A DNA stretch of 62,000 nucleotides from Mesostigma viride (lineage: Eukaryota; Streptophyta; Mesostigmatophyceae; Mesostigmatales; Mesostigmataceae): positions 139,093-201,092 of the forward strand of contig RPFO01000082.1 in the NCBI GenBank assembly GCA_009746045.1, in the 5' to 3' direction. A program made the translations under genes and the position numbers. Positions 23,892 to 36,029 of the stretch are shown in pieces. A model generated the notes under the pieces. It was not told the DNA's origin. It worked only from the letters and a program-made list of their open reading frames with translations, and made no database searches. Each line of letters opens with the position of its first letter. Positions within the stretch are counted from its first letter, which is position 1.

Positions 23892-25945
23892 CGTCGTCCG
23901 ATGGCCGAGCGTGTCTTGGATAGTCCAATCTCACGGACGATGCAACGGAGTCAAAGCCGCGACCTTCATCGCCAACTTCGCAACAAGGAGCGCCTGCTGG
24001 CTTTCGCAACCCGGCACTCCCAACGGTATGCTGCATTCTTTGACCCCAAGACCAGGCGAGCAAGTCGCGCCGCCCGCCTGGAGGGTGCCCTATGCGCGTT
24101 GAAAAGTACAGTGTTATCTCACGTCGCACACACGTCCCCGCCAGCCTCCCCCCAACCCCCTGCCGACACCGCGGGTCCCCGGCGCCCCCTGCTGGGCCAA
24201 CGCCGGCACCACTCGCTGCGCATCGCAACCTACAATGTCCGCACCCTGCCCGGGGGAGATGCCCCCCCGCGGGCCAACGAGCTTGTCCACTACTGCCGCC
24301 TATATGGCATTGATGTGCTTGGGGTCCAAGAGTGCACCGACGCTCCTTTGAGGGCCCCGTTCAGCGTGTCACCCTCGCACTACAATGGCAACTGCTGTGC
24401 GGCCCGGCGCATGCACCGGGTCAGGGAGGAGTGGGCCTGCTTTGCTCCCCCACCGCTGCCGCCCAGCTCGTGGACCACAAACTTTGCTCCGGAATAGGAT
24501 CCTTCAGTGCACTTTCCGCTCCCTTGAAGGACGGACCCCCATTATGCTCTCGGTAATTGTCGGATATGCCCCACATGCTGGGCACCCGGCCGAGGACCGC
24601 GCAGCGTTCTTCAACCAGTTGCTCGACATAGAGAAACAGATCCCACGTCAATACATCGTTGCCATCTTGCCGGTGGATGCCAACGCGACCCTGCCCGTGG
24701 GCCGCGGGGGCTGCATGTATGCGCCGCGCCTAACCGATAGCAATGCCAACACCCCTCTACTTGAGCAACTGCTCACTGAGGGGGACTTGACTGCTGCCAA
24801 TACGTTGTTTGCTAAACCACCTGATGCACTAGTGACCTTTGTGGGCCCCATGCGCAGGGCGGCTGGCTCGATGCTCCCTCGGCGGCGATGTGTATGCTTG
24901 GACTACATACTTGTGCGCAAGCGCTGGCGCTCTTCCGTCATCGATGCCCGTACGCTGACCACCCCCAGTGTCGCATCGGATCATCGCATGGTCACCACAA
25001 CCTTGCGCCTACGTCTTCAGGCCCCCGGCCTAGCACTGCGCGCCGCCGCCCCCGGCCCCGCCCTGACTGGACCTGCTTACGCCCCGTCCGTGGGCGCAGG
25101 GAGAAGTGGTCAGCGGATGAGATACGCCGCGATGCAATCAGGTCTGCCTTCGTGGACGCGCAACCTTTGATGTACCTGGACGCAGATCGCGGTGTAGATC
25201 TCACGCCACCCTACGAACTGTTCATGCGATCGGTGGAGCTTGGCTCTAAGCTTCTCCCCGAGCAACCCCGCGCCCGACCAGCCCCGCTCTACCTGCGCGA
25301 CGCCCGGGTGGTTGCCGCCCGGCTGGCGCTAGCGCAGGCCCGCCGCCGCGGGGAGGACCTGTACCCGTACCAGGAACGGCTTACTCAAGCATATACTGCC
25401 GCACATGCGGAGGAGGTGGAGACACTTGCCGCCGAAATCAATCGCCACACGGCCGCCAACCAGCACAACGGGCGGCCTGGCGCTCTCTCGACCGTCTCAC
25501 CGGACGCCGGGAAACGCAACGGGCTGACATCCCAGGCACCCCCAGTGAACGCCTTGAGATTTGGTTCAGCTCCCAGGCCAAACTATCAGGGGCCCCTGGC
25601 CCGCCCCCCCCGCTTGACCCCGCTGCCGCTGCACGCCCTGCGGCCAGCCAAGGCGGCCCCATTGAGCCGGCCCCCGCAGGCGCCCACCAGCGAGACGGAC
25701 TACCTAGTCCCACCGCTCTCCGGCCCCTTGGTGGACGGCCCCCACGACGAGTGGACTCCCCAGGAATGGGCTGCTGCCATCTCCACCCTCCGCAATGATG
25801 CTGCCATGGGAGTGGACAATATTTCACCGGAGGTGGTTAAGATGCCTGATCGAGCTTGAGCCTTTCCTCCGGGGTGTTTGCAACCGGATTCTACGAGATG
25901 GCCTCCCCCCGCCGACGTATTCATGGAAGACCGCTCACATTACAA
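23892..25945 (+). pseudogene. LINE-B 5' half: APE endonuclease and start of RT, frameshifted
   Basis: Begins right after the (TTAC)n array; first ATG at 23901. APE signatures are spread over three frames: IATYNVRTL and VLGVQE (near 24230-24330), SVIVGYAPHAG (near 24550), VDANATLP in the DFN position, LDYILVRKRW (near 24900) and SDHRMVTT (near 24980). A linker with EKWSADEIRRDAIRSA follows, then the RT entry EWAAAISTLRNDAAMGVD (near 25770). Homology stops near 25945, within the RT finger region. This copy thus keeps its 5' end and lacks its 3' end, the opposite of ordinary LINE truncation. Confidence 0.8.
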
Positions 25946-26348
25946 TTCGTTTAACTGGCCTCCCCCGTCGGCTGGTCCGAAAAATGCCCGGCGACCTTGG
26001 TCGTGCGGACCCTAAGTGTAGCGGTACGGCCAAGTCGCTGTGGTTAGTCAGTCAGTCAGTTCTGACCCACGCAAAACTCGAGGTTTTCGGTTTCGTGTCG
26101 GCATTCGCGTGGGACGGAACGACGGTTACTCCTCTTGATTCTGCTCGGGCCGAGAACAAAAGTTTCAATGAATAGCCAAGGAATAGCACCAAAGAAAGTT
26201 CCCACCGTCCACAAAGGAAACGTTACGGGGCGCCACAATTGTGGTTGCAGCCGTTGAGGTCAAATTTACGTGCGCACCGTGCCCAAAACAACGTTGCAAG
26301 CTAGCGGTAAATACTCTCTTACTCTATTATTTCCATCTGTTTTCAGCC
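25946..26348. promoter_or_regulatory. upstream region of the BAH-like gene
   Basis: Unique-looking sequence. A possible 5' UTR intron runs from GGTAAATACT (near 26306) to TTTTCAG just before the ATG at 26349. No other feature is seen. Confidence 0.35.
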
Positions 26349-26903
26349 ATGTCGGGTCGTAATCACCCGGATACGACTTTTAGAAGCCACATCCCACCCC
26401 CGCCCAAAGACCAGCGGCAGTTGCCCGTTAATCGCAAGGTAAAAGACTCCAGCAGCCTTTTGCCGACTGAGAAAATGTGGTTTCCGGGGAGCCGGGCAGC
26501 GAAGCTTGAACGGAGTAACCCGGGCTCGGTAATGTTTAATCACACGACATCTATCGTCCCTGGGTGCGTCGTTCAGCTTCGCAACGAGCTTGCCCCTAGT
26601 CAGCCTTTTTTCCTAGAAGTTGCGAAGATAGTGCCCGCGGACGCGATTCTAGATCCGTCGTCTGGAGCAGCGGCCAATATCGACCCCACAGACAGGTGGG
26701 TGCTCGTCGGCTATTGGGTATACCGTGACAAGGAGCTTCCTCACGAGTTAGCTACCTTGTTGCGGTGGCCGGAGACCACCATAACCCTGGTGGCTAGCGA
26801 CCACAAGGCAGCGGTCCCCATCACGTCGGTGACGGACGTGGTGTCCGTGCTCCCGTTCTGGGAAGTCGGCCGGGACGAGCTCTTCGCCGACTACGCGATT
26901 GAG
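26349..26903 (+). CDS. BAH-like domain protein, first coding exon only (185 codons)
   Basis: Open from an ATG just after a pyrimidine-rich TTTTCAG to a clean donor (GAG/gtatgtg). The second half has the features of a bromo-adjacent-homology domain: DRWVLVGYWVYRDKELPHEL, then DHKAAVPITSVTDVVSVLPF. BAH domains mediate chromatin and protein contacts. The N-terminal 90 residues are polar and unrecognised. Downstream, about 90 bases later, a LINE-C fragment begins, and I find no convincing next exon; the gene is probably truncated, unless exons lie beyond the repeats. The domain call is from pattern only. Confidence 0.5.
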
Positions 26904-26994
26904 GTATGTGAAACTTGCGTGATGCCTTGAGTATGTGCGGCGTTTCAGTCCCATGCTCTGATTTGTACAATATTGGATGTTTTTTCGGATTGGT

Positions 26995-27560
26995 GGCGAG
27001 TTATGGCCGACCTACCTTCAGCTCCGGCAGAGCGCAGGGGGGAAGCTGGTATGCTGGAGGGGTGCGGTCATCCACGTTGTTTGCAAGCCCTGGCAAGCCC
27101 CTCCTGCCACCTCAGTCTAGGGAATATATAACAGTAGTGTAGATTACTCAGGCTTAGCCTAGCATGTGGCCCTCGCGCATGTGCGCCCATAATGGCCCCC
27201 ATGGATGATGCCTTCAGAATTTAGCCAAGCCATGCCTATAATGGGACCTCCCATGGATGTTGCATTGAGAATTTAGCCATGCTATGCCTATGCAGAGAGA
27301 CGCTCTCTGTTGAGAAGCCATGCCCTAGCTCTTGTATAGCCATGATGATCTTCCCCCCCATGCCCGGCACCCCTTAGTTGGGTTGAGCTCCGAGACAACA
27401 TGGTGGTGCAGGTGCCCTTGGTGCACCTAGAGCAAGTGTCGCTTACATTCCCACCCTTGCAGGAAGTAGCCCAGAATGTATTAAAAGCCATATGCACCTT
27501 CTCAGGGATATGTGCTGCATGTACTCCAACGGAGTTATGTTCCTAATTAATTAATTGATT
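26995..27560 (+). mobile_element. LINE-C, 5'-truncated copy
   Basis: Starts in the last residues of the C ORF1 (LWPTYLQLRQ, then the CWRGAVIHV region). It continues with the C 3' UTR (TAGGGAATATATAACAGTAG, ATTTAGCC repeats, GTATTAAAAGCCATATGC) and ends with the CTCCAACGGAG hairpin and an AATTAATT tail. It inserted just after the BAH-like exon. Confidence 0.8.
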
Positions 27561-27825
27561 ACGGATAATGATGGCTAAGTTTTGCGATATTAATGGCATC
27601 CCGTCATTATTGATCTTGGAATGATGGCTACTCCGCCGCTTCAAATGCTAGCCCTTCCTTGCATCTTGTACTTGCGTTATTGTCTTTACCGCATTTTTCA
27701 AACCCGGTTGCCGTGCCATGGTTTCAGCATTACTAATTATTTCTATGGTGTCAGGTAAGCTCCACAATGTCATGGCATTCTCCTTGAGCGTGCCACGTGC
27801 CTACACCCTTGCGTGCGTGATATGG
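27561..27825. other. between LINE-C and the minisatellite; possible exon remnant on minus strand
   Basis: On the minus strand, a frame reads [19 protein letters not shown] and on to a stop near 27650. It could be a later exon of the broken gene at 30560-32132, but the splice phase from that gene does not fit, so I do not annotate a CDS. Confidence 0.25.
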
Positions 27826-30398
27826 ATGGATGGATGGAGGGATGGAGGGAGGGAGGGAGGGAGGGAGGGAGGGAGGGAGGGAGGGAGGGAGGGAGGGAGG
27901 GAGGGAGGGAGGGAGGGAGGGAGGGAGGGAGGGAGGGAGGGAGGGAGGGAGGGAGGGAGGGATGGGGGGAGGGATGGAGGGAGGGATGGATGGAGGGATG
28001 GATGGAGGGATGGATGGAGGGATGGATGGAGGGAGGGATGGAGGGAGGGATAGAGGGATGGAGGGATGGAGGGATGGTTGGATGGAGGGATGGAGGGATG
28101 GAGGGATGGAGGGATGGATGGAGGGATGGAGGGATGGATGGAGGGATGGAGGGAGGGATGGAGGGATGGATGGAGGGATGGATGGAGGGATGGAGGGATG
28201 GATGGAGGGATGGATGGAGGGATGGAGGGATGGAGGGACGGAGGGATGGTTGGATGGAGGGTTGGAGGGATGGAGGGATGGAGGGATGGAGGGATGGATG
28301 GAGGGATGGAGGGATGGAGGGATGGAGGGATGGAGGGATGGAGGATGGAGGGATGGAGGGATGGAGGGATGGAGGGATGGAGGGATGGAGGGATGGAGGG
28401 ATGGAGGGATGGAGGGATGGAGGGATGGAGGGATGGATGGAGGGATGGATAGAGGGATGGATAGAGGGATGGATAGAGGGATGGATGGAGGGATGGAGGG
28501 ATGGAGGGATGGAGGGATGGAGGGATGGAGGGAGGGAGGGGGATGGATGGAGGGAGGGAGGGAGGGAGGGAGGGAGGGAGGGAGGGAGGGAGGGAGGGAG
28601 GGAGGGAGGGAGGGAGGGAGGGAGGGAGGGAGGGAGGGATGGAGGGAGGGAGGGATGGAGGGAGGGAGGGATGGAGGGATGGAGGGATGGAGGGACGGAG
28701 GGATGGTTGGATGGAGGGTTGGAGGGATGGAGGGATGGAGGGATGGATGGCGGGATGGATGGAGGGATGGAGGGATGGAGGGATGGAGGGAGTGAGGGAG
28801 GGAGGGAGTGAGGGATGGACGGATGGAGGGAGGGAGGGAGGAGGGAGGGAGGGAGGGAGGGAGGGAGGGAGGGAGGGAGGGAGGGAGGGAGGGAGGGAGG
28901 GAGGGAGGGAGGGAGGGAGGGAGGGAGGGAGGAGGGATGGAGAGATGGAGGGATGGACGGAGGGATGGAGGGATGGAGGGATGGAGGGATGGAGGGATGG
29001 AGGGATGGAGGGAGGGAGGGATGGAGGGAGGGAGGGAGGGAGGGAGGAGGGAGGGAGGGAGGGAGGGAGGGAGGGAGGGAGGGAGGGAGGGAGGAAGGGA
29101 GGAGGGAGGGAGGGAGGGAGGGAGGGAGGGAGGGAGGGAGGGAGGGAGAGGAGGGAGGGAGGGAGGGAGGGAGGGAGGGAGGGAGGGAGGGAGGAGGGAG
29201 GGAGGGAGGGAGGGAGGGAGGGAGGGAGGGAGGGAGGGAGGGAGGGAGGGAGGGAGGGAGGGAGGGAGGGAGGGAGGGATGGAGAGATGGAGGGATGGAC
29301 GGAGGGATGGAGGGATGGAGGGATGGAGGGATGGAGGGATGGAGGGATGGAGGGATGGAGGGATGGAGGGATGGAGGGATGGATGGAGGGATGGATGGAT
29401 GGATGGAGGGATGGATGGAGGGAGGGATGGAGGGAGGGATGGAGGGAGGGATAGAGGGATGGAGGGATGGAGGGATGGAGGGATGGAGGGATGGAGGGAT
29501 GGAGGGATGGAGGGATAGAGGGATGGAGGGATGGAGGGATGGAGGGATGGAGGGATGGAGGGATGGAGGGATAGAGGGATGGAGGGATGGAGGGATGGAG
29601 GGATGGAGGGATGGAGGGATGGAGGGATGGAGGGATGGAGGGATGGAGGGATGGAGGGATGGAGGGATGGAGGGATGGAGGGATGGATGGAGGGATGGAT
29701 GGAGGGATGGATGGAGGGATGGATGGAGGGAGGGATGGAGGGAGGGATGGAGGGAGGGATAGAGGGATGGAGGGATGGAGGGATGGAGGGATGGAGGGAT
29801 GGAGGGATAGAGGGATGGAGGGATGGAGGGATGGAGGGATGGAGGGATGGAGGGATAGAGGGATGGAGGGATGGAGGGATGGAGGGATGGAGGGATGGAG
29901 GGATGGAGGGATGGAGGGATGGAGGGATGGAGGGAGGGAGGGATGGAGGGAGGGAGGGAGGGAGGAGGGAGGGAGGGAGGGAGGGAGGGAGGGAGGGAGG
30001 GAGGAGGGAGGGAGGGAGGGAGGGAGGAAGGAAGGGAGGGAGGGAGGGAGGGAGGGAGGGAGGGAGGGAGGGAGGGAGGGAGGGAGGGAGGGAGGGAGGG
30101 AGGGAGGGAGGGAGGGAGGGAGGGAGGGAGGGAGGGAGGGAGGTATGGATGGAGGGAGGGAGGGATGGAGGGAGGGAGGGATGGAGGGATGGAGGGAGGG
30201 AGGGAGGGAGGGAGGGAGGGAGGGAGGGAGGGAGGGAGGGAGAGGGAGGGAGGGAGGGAGGGAGGGAGGGAGGGAGGGAGGGAGGGAGGGAGGGAGGGAG
30301 GGAGGGAGGGATGGAGGGATGGATGGAGGGATGGAGGGAGTGAGAGAGGGAGGGAGTGAGGGATGGATGGATGGAGGGAGGGAGGGAGGGAGGGAGGG
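27826..30398. repeat. 2.57-kb GGGA/GGAT minisatellite
   Basis: An almost pure array of GGAG, GGGA and GATG units on the plus strand, made of alternating blocks of (GGGA)n and (GATGGAGG)n with larger segment duplications. The plus strand is purine except for scattered T, so quadruplex and triplex structures are plausible. It yields kilobase-long ORFs on both strands ([17 protein letters not shown]) that are artefacts. Confidence 0.97.
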
Positions 30399-30559
30399 AT
30401 GATGTGTAATCGGTTACCATGATTAGTTGCCATCTATGGGGTGAGTGGCCGTGTGAAGAGCGACGGAACTTATGGAAGGCTGCCCGGGTCCGGAAGCTAA
30501 GGGGGGCGGGGTGGTGGTGGGCGTGGGGGTTGGGGCATTTGAAACGAGAAATACCGTAC

Positions 30560-32132
30560 CTCGCATCGCCCACTGCCATGCCATGTCGCCGAGGATGAAG
30601 ACCCGGAACTTGATCATGATCTCCACACCATCGAGCATCCACACCATCGAGCACCACGGGGATCTCATGCCCGGCCAGGTACTTGATGACCTCCAGCCAC
30701 GCTGCTGCATTCTTGAGCAGGTTCGCTCGCTTGTCACCCCCGGGGGATTCTAGGTTGACTGACACCCAGTCTGGCCTCTGCCATAGGTCTGGGAATGCTG
30801 GGTCGACTGGGCGTATCGACATCGCTAGCATGTTCATCGTGCCGGCGCCTAAGCGGGTTCGATGACCATCGCCGCCGCAGCCGATGTCCAGCTTAGCCCG
30901 TTTCGTGACCTTCATGTCCCGCCACACTGGTGAATCGGGGTTTTCCAGGAAAAGCCTCATCACCATCAACTGCACACAGCACATGCGGGCGCGCAAGTCA
31001 CAATTTATAACTCCAAGGCAGATTTAGGTAACCGTGACAGCACATACATGCTAGGACGATGTAAGGAAAATTCCAGTTAATGAACACGCGGGGGGAAAAA
31101 ATGTGCAATTCAGATTGACACTAGCTTTCCACTGACCTGAGCTGAGTTGGTGGGGTGATTTTGCCAGCCGTAGACGCCTGTCTCGAAGTCCGGCATCGCG
31201 GTGACATCCTCAGCGATGTTCGTGCGATATAGTGGTACGATGCTGTCCACTCTCTCGGTCTGGTCCTTGCGGGCTTGTTGGATTAACTGCTCGCAGGGGA
31301 CTACAGGCCCAAGGATTTTCTTGGCCCCGGCTGTGACCCTCACGGAGCATCCGCCTGGGATTGTATCGCGCAGCTTCACCCACAAGCGTGCGTCTCTCAC
31401 GTCCCTGCTGTGCTTGGCTATGGCGCGCTCGTCAAACCTGCGCTTGTCGCGCGCGGGGAGGGACAAGAGGACCCCTTGAGATGACAACCTGGTCTCCCCC
31501 GTCCCGATGTGCTTCTTCAGGATCTCCTGGTCAGGCCACGCGACGGGTGCAGGGGGCCGCTTGTGCTGCAGCGTAGCGATGCGCGTTCTCATAATCCTCA
31601 GCATCGGCAGTGACTTTTTTGCCATGCCGATGCTAAAGGACATGAGGCTGTCCCGCGCACCCAGCAGAGCATCTCGCCTCGTTACCAAGGTCTTCTTGTT
31701 GCGCCTGTGGACCACATCAGCCAGTTCACCATCTGCATTCATGGTGAGACACCTGCGGGAGCGATCCAGCTCCCTCTGCAGCTCAAAAACTGGCCACTTC
31801 TCCATTTCCTTGAGCTTCTCCTTCTTGCGGTCCACCTCGGCGTCCAGCTGGGCGCACTCCGCCGTAACCTCCTCCAGCTTCCTCTTCAGGGCTGCCCTCG
31901 GCTCCCGGGCATCCTCCTCTTGCAAGGTCTTGATCTCATCTTGCAGCTCCAGGTAGTCTTTGATGCTGACCATGTTAAGCACGCCTTGTCTAAAGGCCAA
32001 GTCAGCCTGGAGCTGCGCGATGGATGCGAGGAGCTGTTGCTCTCTCGCTGCCCACTGTCCTCGCTCTTCCAATAGAGCGCCATCTGCATCGGAGAGGGGC
32101 AGTAGGAACCCTTTCAATATTGCCCGAATCAA
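30560..32132 (-). pseudogene. coiled-coil, transposase-like gene, broken by a 16-bp duplication
   Basis: Exon 1 (32132-31137) encodes a coiled coil (KRKLEEVTAECAQLDAEVDR) and a basic region. A GT-AG intron leads to exon 2 from 30968, which reads in phase ([15 protein letters not shown]) and ends at a donor after 30561. Exon 2 holds GGDGHRTR and, about 110 residues later, ILGDMAWQW, a spacing reminiscent of uncharacterised transposon-encoded proteins of animals with a DG and a later D motif. That comparison is from memory and tentative. A 16-bp direct duplication (30622-30637 and 30638-30653) shifts the frame between the two motifs. Beyond the last donor lies the minisatellite. Confidence 0.5.
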
Positions 32133-32141
32133 GTCTGGGAT

Positions 32142-33412
32142 TAAATTAAATTAAATTAAATTATAACATGTCTCCGTTGGGAGATCATGTAGCACATATT
32201 CCAGGTTGGATGGGTGGTGTGGAGGAAGCCGCGTAATCGAACTAACCTAACTCTAAGCTATATCTAGTCTAGAAAAGCCTATCTACGCTACTCATCAAAA
32301 CGGCTCCTCCGTTTGGGGGGAGGCGGCTTGCCCACAGGGGCTGGCGTGTGCGCCTTGACAATCTTCTTCCACCGCGTCTTGTCTTGCATGGCAGTCCAAA
32401 GACGGGAGAGAGAGTGGATGCGGTACTCAAACTGGGCTGGGACCACTAGGTCGTCCAGCAACATCTGGGTATAGGTCATGGCAGAACAAGTCTCGCGTGC
32501 AGACACGTGTGTAGTACTCCTACACACAGATCTCGAGTGATTTATCTAGTACCAAATCCGAAAGGCTTGCATCACTCCCCGGACAGGAGAACTTTTGCGG
32601 ATGACTGTAGGTGTAAGTTGGCGATGCCATGGTAACCGGAGACGTCCGTCCTATAGTCAGCAAAATTGGTGCGAGAGGTCCCCAGTTCGATTCCGGTCGG
32701 ATTCATTTGCAGATCGCGTTTTCCGCGTTTTCCGCGGCCCGGCACTGAACGCAAAGGTTTTCACCTTTGCGGAGTGTCTGATCAGAATAGGTCATGGCAT
32801 GTTTCCCTACCTTTTTAGGAATGTTCTTGGGGCCAGGCCAGGTCAAAATGTGCCGCCCCGGTTGGCCGAGCCGCTGGGGACCGGCCAGACCAAGGGCGGT
32901 GTCGACCTGGCTGGTGCGAGCAAGATGTCCTACAAATGCTATCCTACGCTGTCTAATAGATCGTCCGAAATACGCGGCATACCGTGATACAAAGACTCTA
33001 AGGACCTACGCTGAGAAAACCCGACATTCAGGACCTGTCGGAGCATCCGGGTGACCGTGCCGTCTAGCTTGGCTGCCAGTGTTGCCGTGAGTGTCCATGC
33101 CTCGGCGCCATACGTGAGCACCGTGAGGACGAGGACCTTGAAGAGCATGCGCTTGCGGTGCTCGTCCAGGCCCTTGGAGCGCCAGTAGGTGTTGAGCGAA
33201 CGTCTGAGGAAGTCTGGGATGCTTCCATCCATCCCAGCTGGCAGAGCATTTACAAATCCCAAATGGCGAGCGAGGCCCTTGAAGGCCATGACTTCACCAT
33301 CGGTGAGGCCAGCTATTTCTATCTTATTGTGCTTGCCCGTATTGCTCAAATGGTCTTCCAGCAGGACTTGGTGAACACGTAACGCTGCATGGAACAAGGT
33401 AGTGGTGGACAC
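32142..33412 (-). mobile_element. LINE-D, reversed, 5'-truncated, with nested element S
   Basis: On the minus strand the post-RT region (HRKRMLFKVLVLTVLTYGAEAW, near 33150) leads to LDGTVTRMLRQVLNVG, a frameshift near 32945, then FVGHLARTSQVDTALG, LLDDLVVPAQFE and the PPPPKRRSRFDE end near 32290. The 3' UTR, CTCCCAACGGAG hairpin and (AATTT)n tail occupy 32142-32290. Element S splits the ORF at 32484-32786 with a 13-bp TSD. The tail abuts the start of the broken coiled-coil gene at 32132. Confidence 0.85.
32484..32786 (+). mobile_element. element S, 303-bp copy with 13-bp TSD
   Basis: Flanked exactly by ATAGGTCATGGCA at 32471-32483 and 32787-32799. By eye it is identical to 303 of the 393 bases of the dimeric copy at 44619-45421 (opposite strand) and ends at the same nucleotide, the palindrome TCTGATCAGA. 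It contains a tRNA-like stretch (about 32656-32712) with a box A-like TAGTCAGCAAAATTGG and a box B-like AGTTCGATTCC; the outer arms pair as an acceptor stem with one mismatch. It has no protein-coding capacity. Confidence 0.85.
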
Positions 33413-35960
33413 AAATCAATATGAGGGTTTCAGGGGACCGTAGTGGGTAGATTTTTTTTGAGTGAGTAAAAATTCAGCTTTTATTTCATATCATTCCTAT
33501 GTCAATTGGGAAGTCTCTGTGTTGATTGGAACCTGTAACTATAGCGACTAATTGTTGATGACACCACTAGTTGAGGGTACTACCCCGCCCCCACCATACA
33601 CCAATGGTGAGCTACAAATGCATGCACCAAGCAAGAAAAAATAAACCCAAGACTGCAAAAATATGAGAAACAAGACCCCCTATTATTAACAAAGGAATTT
33701 GCCATCATAACGAGCTGAAATTTTGCAGCAGTGCGGTTCAGCCCCCTCGGCCCTCGGCCAGTTTTGAATACAAGTACGTGGTGTTGATCATTTTACAATG
33801 TGATTGGTCTGATTTCACTAATTAAGAGGGAAAAAAGACGCGACTTTGGGAGAGAAACTGATTAACTATGAGGAATACTCATTCTTTTACTGAGCTGAAT
33901 AGCCACAATGTTTCACCAAGGGGGCAGCTACATGGGAGTACGTGGTTTGCATAAGAACGGTTTGCCCATTCTCCTAAATGATAATATTCGTCCTAAATAG
34001 CGTCGTTTTCTTTAGCTCACCACCGGTGCGTGGTTGGGGGTAACCCCCAATAACCCCCAACAAAAAAGTACCCCCAACAAGTGCAGTGGGATAAATGCCC
34101 AACAAACATCATCTTCACGGTCCCCAAGCATTATTGGATATGCTTCAAATGCATTACATTTATAAAAGGTATTTTTGGTGGGGTGCTAGGGATGTCCCCT
34201 CCCCTTCAGATGAATCGCAGAGTTCTAAGCAAAGAAACAATTCCAAAGCAAAGAACCAACTCCATTATTAACATACAGCTACCAATGCACTCGGTGCACT
34301 AAATTACATGCAAGAGGCCTACCTCCATTTGCTCAATTGCACAAGTAAAACAGTCACGTCATTGCTAATATCCTAGGCACACAACTGCTCACAACACAAG
34401 ACCGTTTTTCCCAATGCTGTGAGAATATATTATTTCAAAGCCTGTGAGAATCTCAGCTGGGCTAGTGAATATCTGAAGGATGAGCTGTGAGGGAGAACGA
34501 GGAATGTAAACTGAAAAGGAAGTTTATGTTGGAACACAAGGTTTTTTCCAGTTCAGAACCAGTAATGGCTTCAATTGTAAATTAAAGCACGCCAGCAGTA
34601 TCAAAATGCATGGAGCCACTTAAAGCTGTAAAGTCTTCAACCTAGAAGGAGGCCTAAAATGCATGGAAAGGATGTCCACGTGGGTTTGTTGCCATGTACG
34701 TACCTTCCACGAGGGTGGCCAACGTTGCCACTGGCTGTTGCCTTTGGGAGATTTTATCAGGCATCTGCATGCAGCAAACGGGTACATTTTGCATTGCAGA
34801 AACGATTGCATACTACGCATGTTCATAGCGTCAGGCGAGTGCGGGACACAAGTTCACTGCGATAAATTGCGACGGCAGTGCAGGGCGCGTATACGAACGT
34901 GATGCACCAATACTGCGTGCACCGAGACGTGGCATCGCAGGCGTGGCAGTGCTGCACATTGTTTCTAAACGACAGTGCAGCACATTGCACCACGGCACGT
35001 GACTAATTAAACCAAAGCCTGGCCTTAAAGCCTAGAAAAAGCCGACACGGTGTTGCCTGCAAGGGGCAGCGCTTGTTGTGGCCGGCAAAGGAACTTGAAA
35101 TGCCAGGAACTTGACAAAGATTAACCTGGCATGCGCCAGCAATCTTAAGCAGTCTAATCAGCATCCACGCTTCAACAAAAAAACCCACCTTATTTCGTCA
35201 TTCGGAATGTCGTCGGCAGTTAGGTCGCGCCAGTTCCCGGGTCGCCTGGGCACTCGCAAGGCCTGCACACAGAGTAACTGCGCCGAAATGCACAGGTGCT
35301 TTACGACAAACTGCAGGAAACCAAAATTACCTTATAGCACCTTTTCCGAAGCTCGGGCATACGGTCGCATCCCGCTGCGAGTTTTCAAAAGCAATATAAT
35401 GCAACGTCCTGACCCTCGAGCCCGTTTTCCCAGTTTCTGCGCACCCATTGGACAAGAAATTCAAATTTCGCGGCGACCGGCGCAACGCCACAACACGCAC
35501 GACTTAAAATCAGGTCTAAAACTTGCAAAACAATCATATTTCTCCCTACATTTATCCTCCTCGACCACTCTGGCTGGCAGCCATGACCTCCAAGTGCCGT
35601 TCAACGTCCCTAACGTCTAAAACAACGTAATTTACGTTGCTATGCATCGTCCAGCCAAAAATACAGTACAGTAATGTCAACGATGCGGGTCAGACTGGGT
35701 CGACAGGGAGTCGTGCTTGAACTTCCCAAGTTTTATGGGGGAATCTCGCGAAACCTTAGAAACATTTTTGCCCAGCATTTGTGCGTGACAGTACGGTACG
35801 TGCGCTGGTTGGTCCTCTGACAGTTCCCTGTGCCAGGGCCAACCGGCTGCCCGTCAGTTGCCCCCGTTCAGAAAGTTTCGTCGAACTTTACTTCAGATTT
35901 GGAAATCATGAACGTGCGGTTGGAGTTTCGCGGGGGAACCCAAGTTCGCAAGTAATCCGC
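33413..35960. other. 2.5 kb without a recognisable gene
   Basis: Mostly AT-rich, unique-looking sequence. A C-run cluster (CCCCCAATAACCCCCAAC) lies near 34040-34080. An ORF of 169 codons at 35111-35620 (+) is polar and Cys-poor apart from a short NC/CFTTNC patch, and I do not recognise it. No tRNA or repeat is seen. Confidence 0.4.
35111..35620 (+). CDS. hypothetical ORF, 169 aa, low support
   Basis: A single open frame from ATG to stop in otherwise empty sequence. No domain, signal peptide or membrane segment is visible and composition is unremarkable. It may be a chance ORF or an exon of an unseen gene. Confidence 0.15.
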   Translation: MTKINLACASNLKQSNQHPRFNKKTHLISSFGMSSAVRSRQFPGRLGTRKACTQSNCAEMHRCFTTNCRKPKLPYSTFSEARAYGRIPLRVFKSNIMQRPDPRARFPSFCAPIGQEIQISRRPAQRHNTHDLKSGLKLAKQSYFSLHLSSSTTLAGSHDLQVPFNVPNV

Positions 35961-36029
35961 CAATGATGCGCTTCGAACACTTGCCCGCTAAAAATTCAAC
36001 AGCCGCTCCGGCTGGCCACTTAATTAAAC

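Noticed and set aside
27751-30996. ORFs of up to about 1080 codons rich in PPSLPPS or GGREGGRE
   Set aside because: They are readings of the GGGA/GGAT array, open on both strands in several frames. Only the outermost 400 bases on the minus strand belong to a real (broken) gene.
32656-32712. tRNA gene
   Set aside because: It has tRNA-like ends and box B resemblance but only 57 nt and no anticodon arm; it is part of element S.
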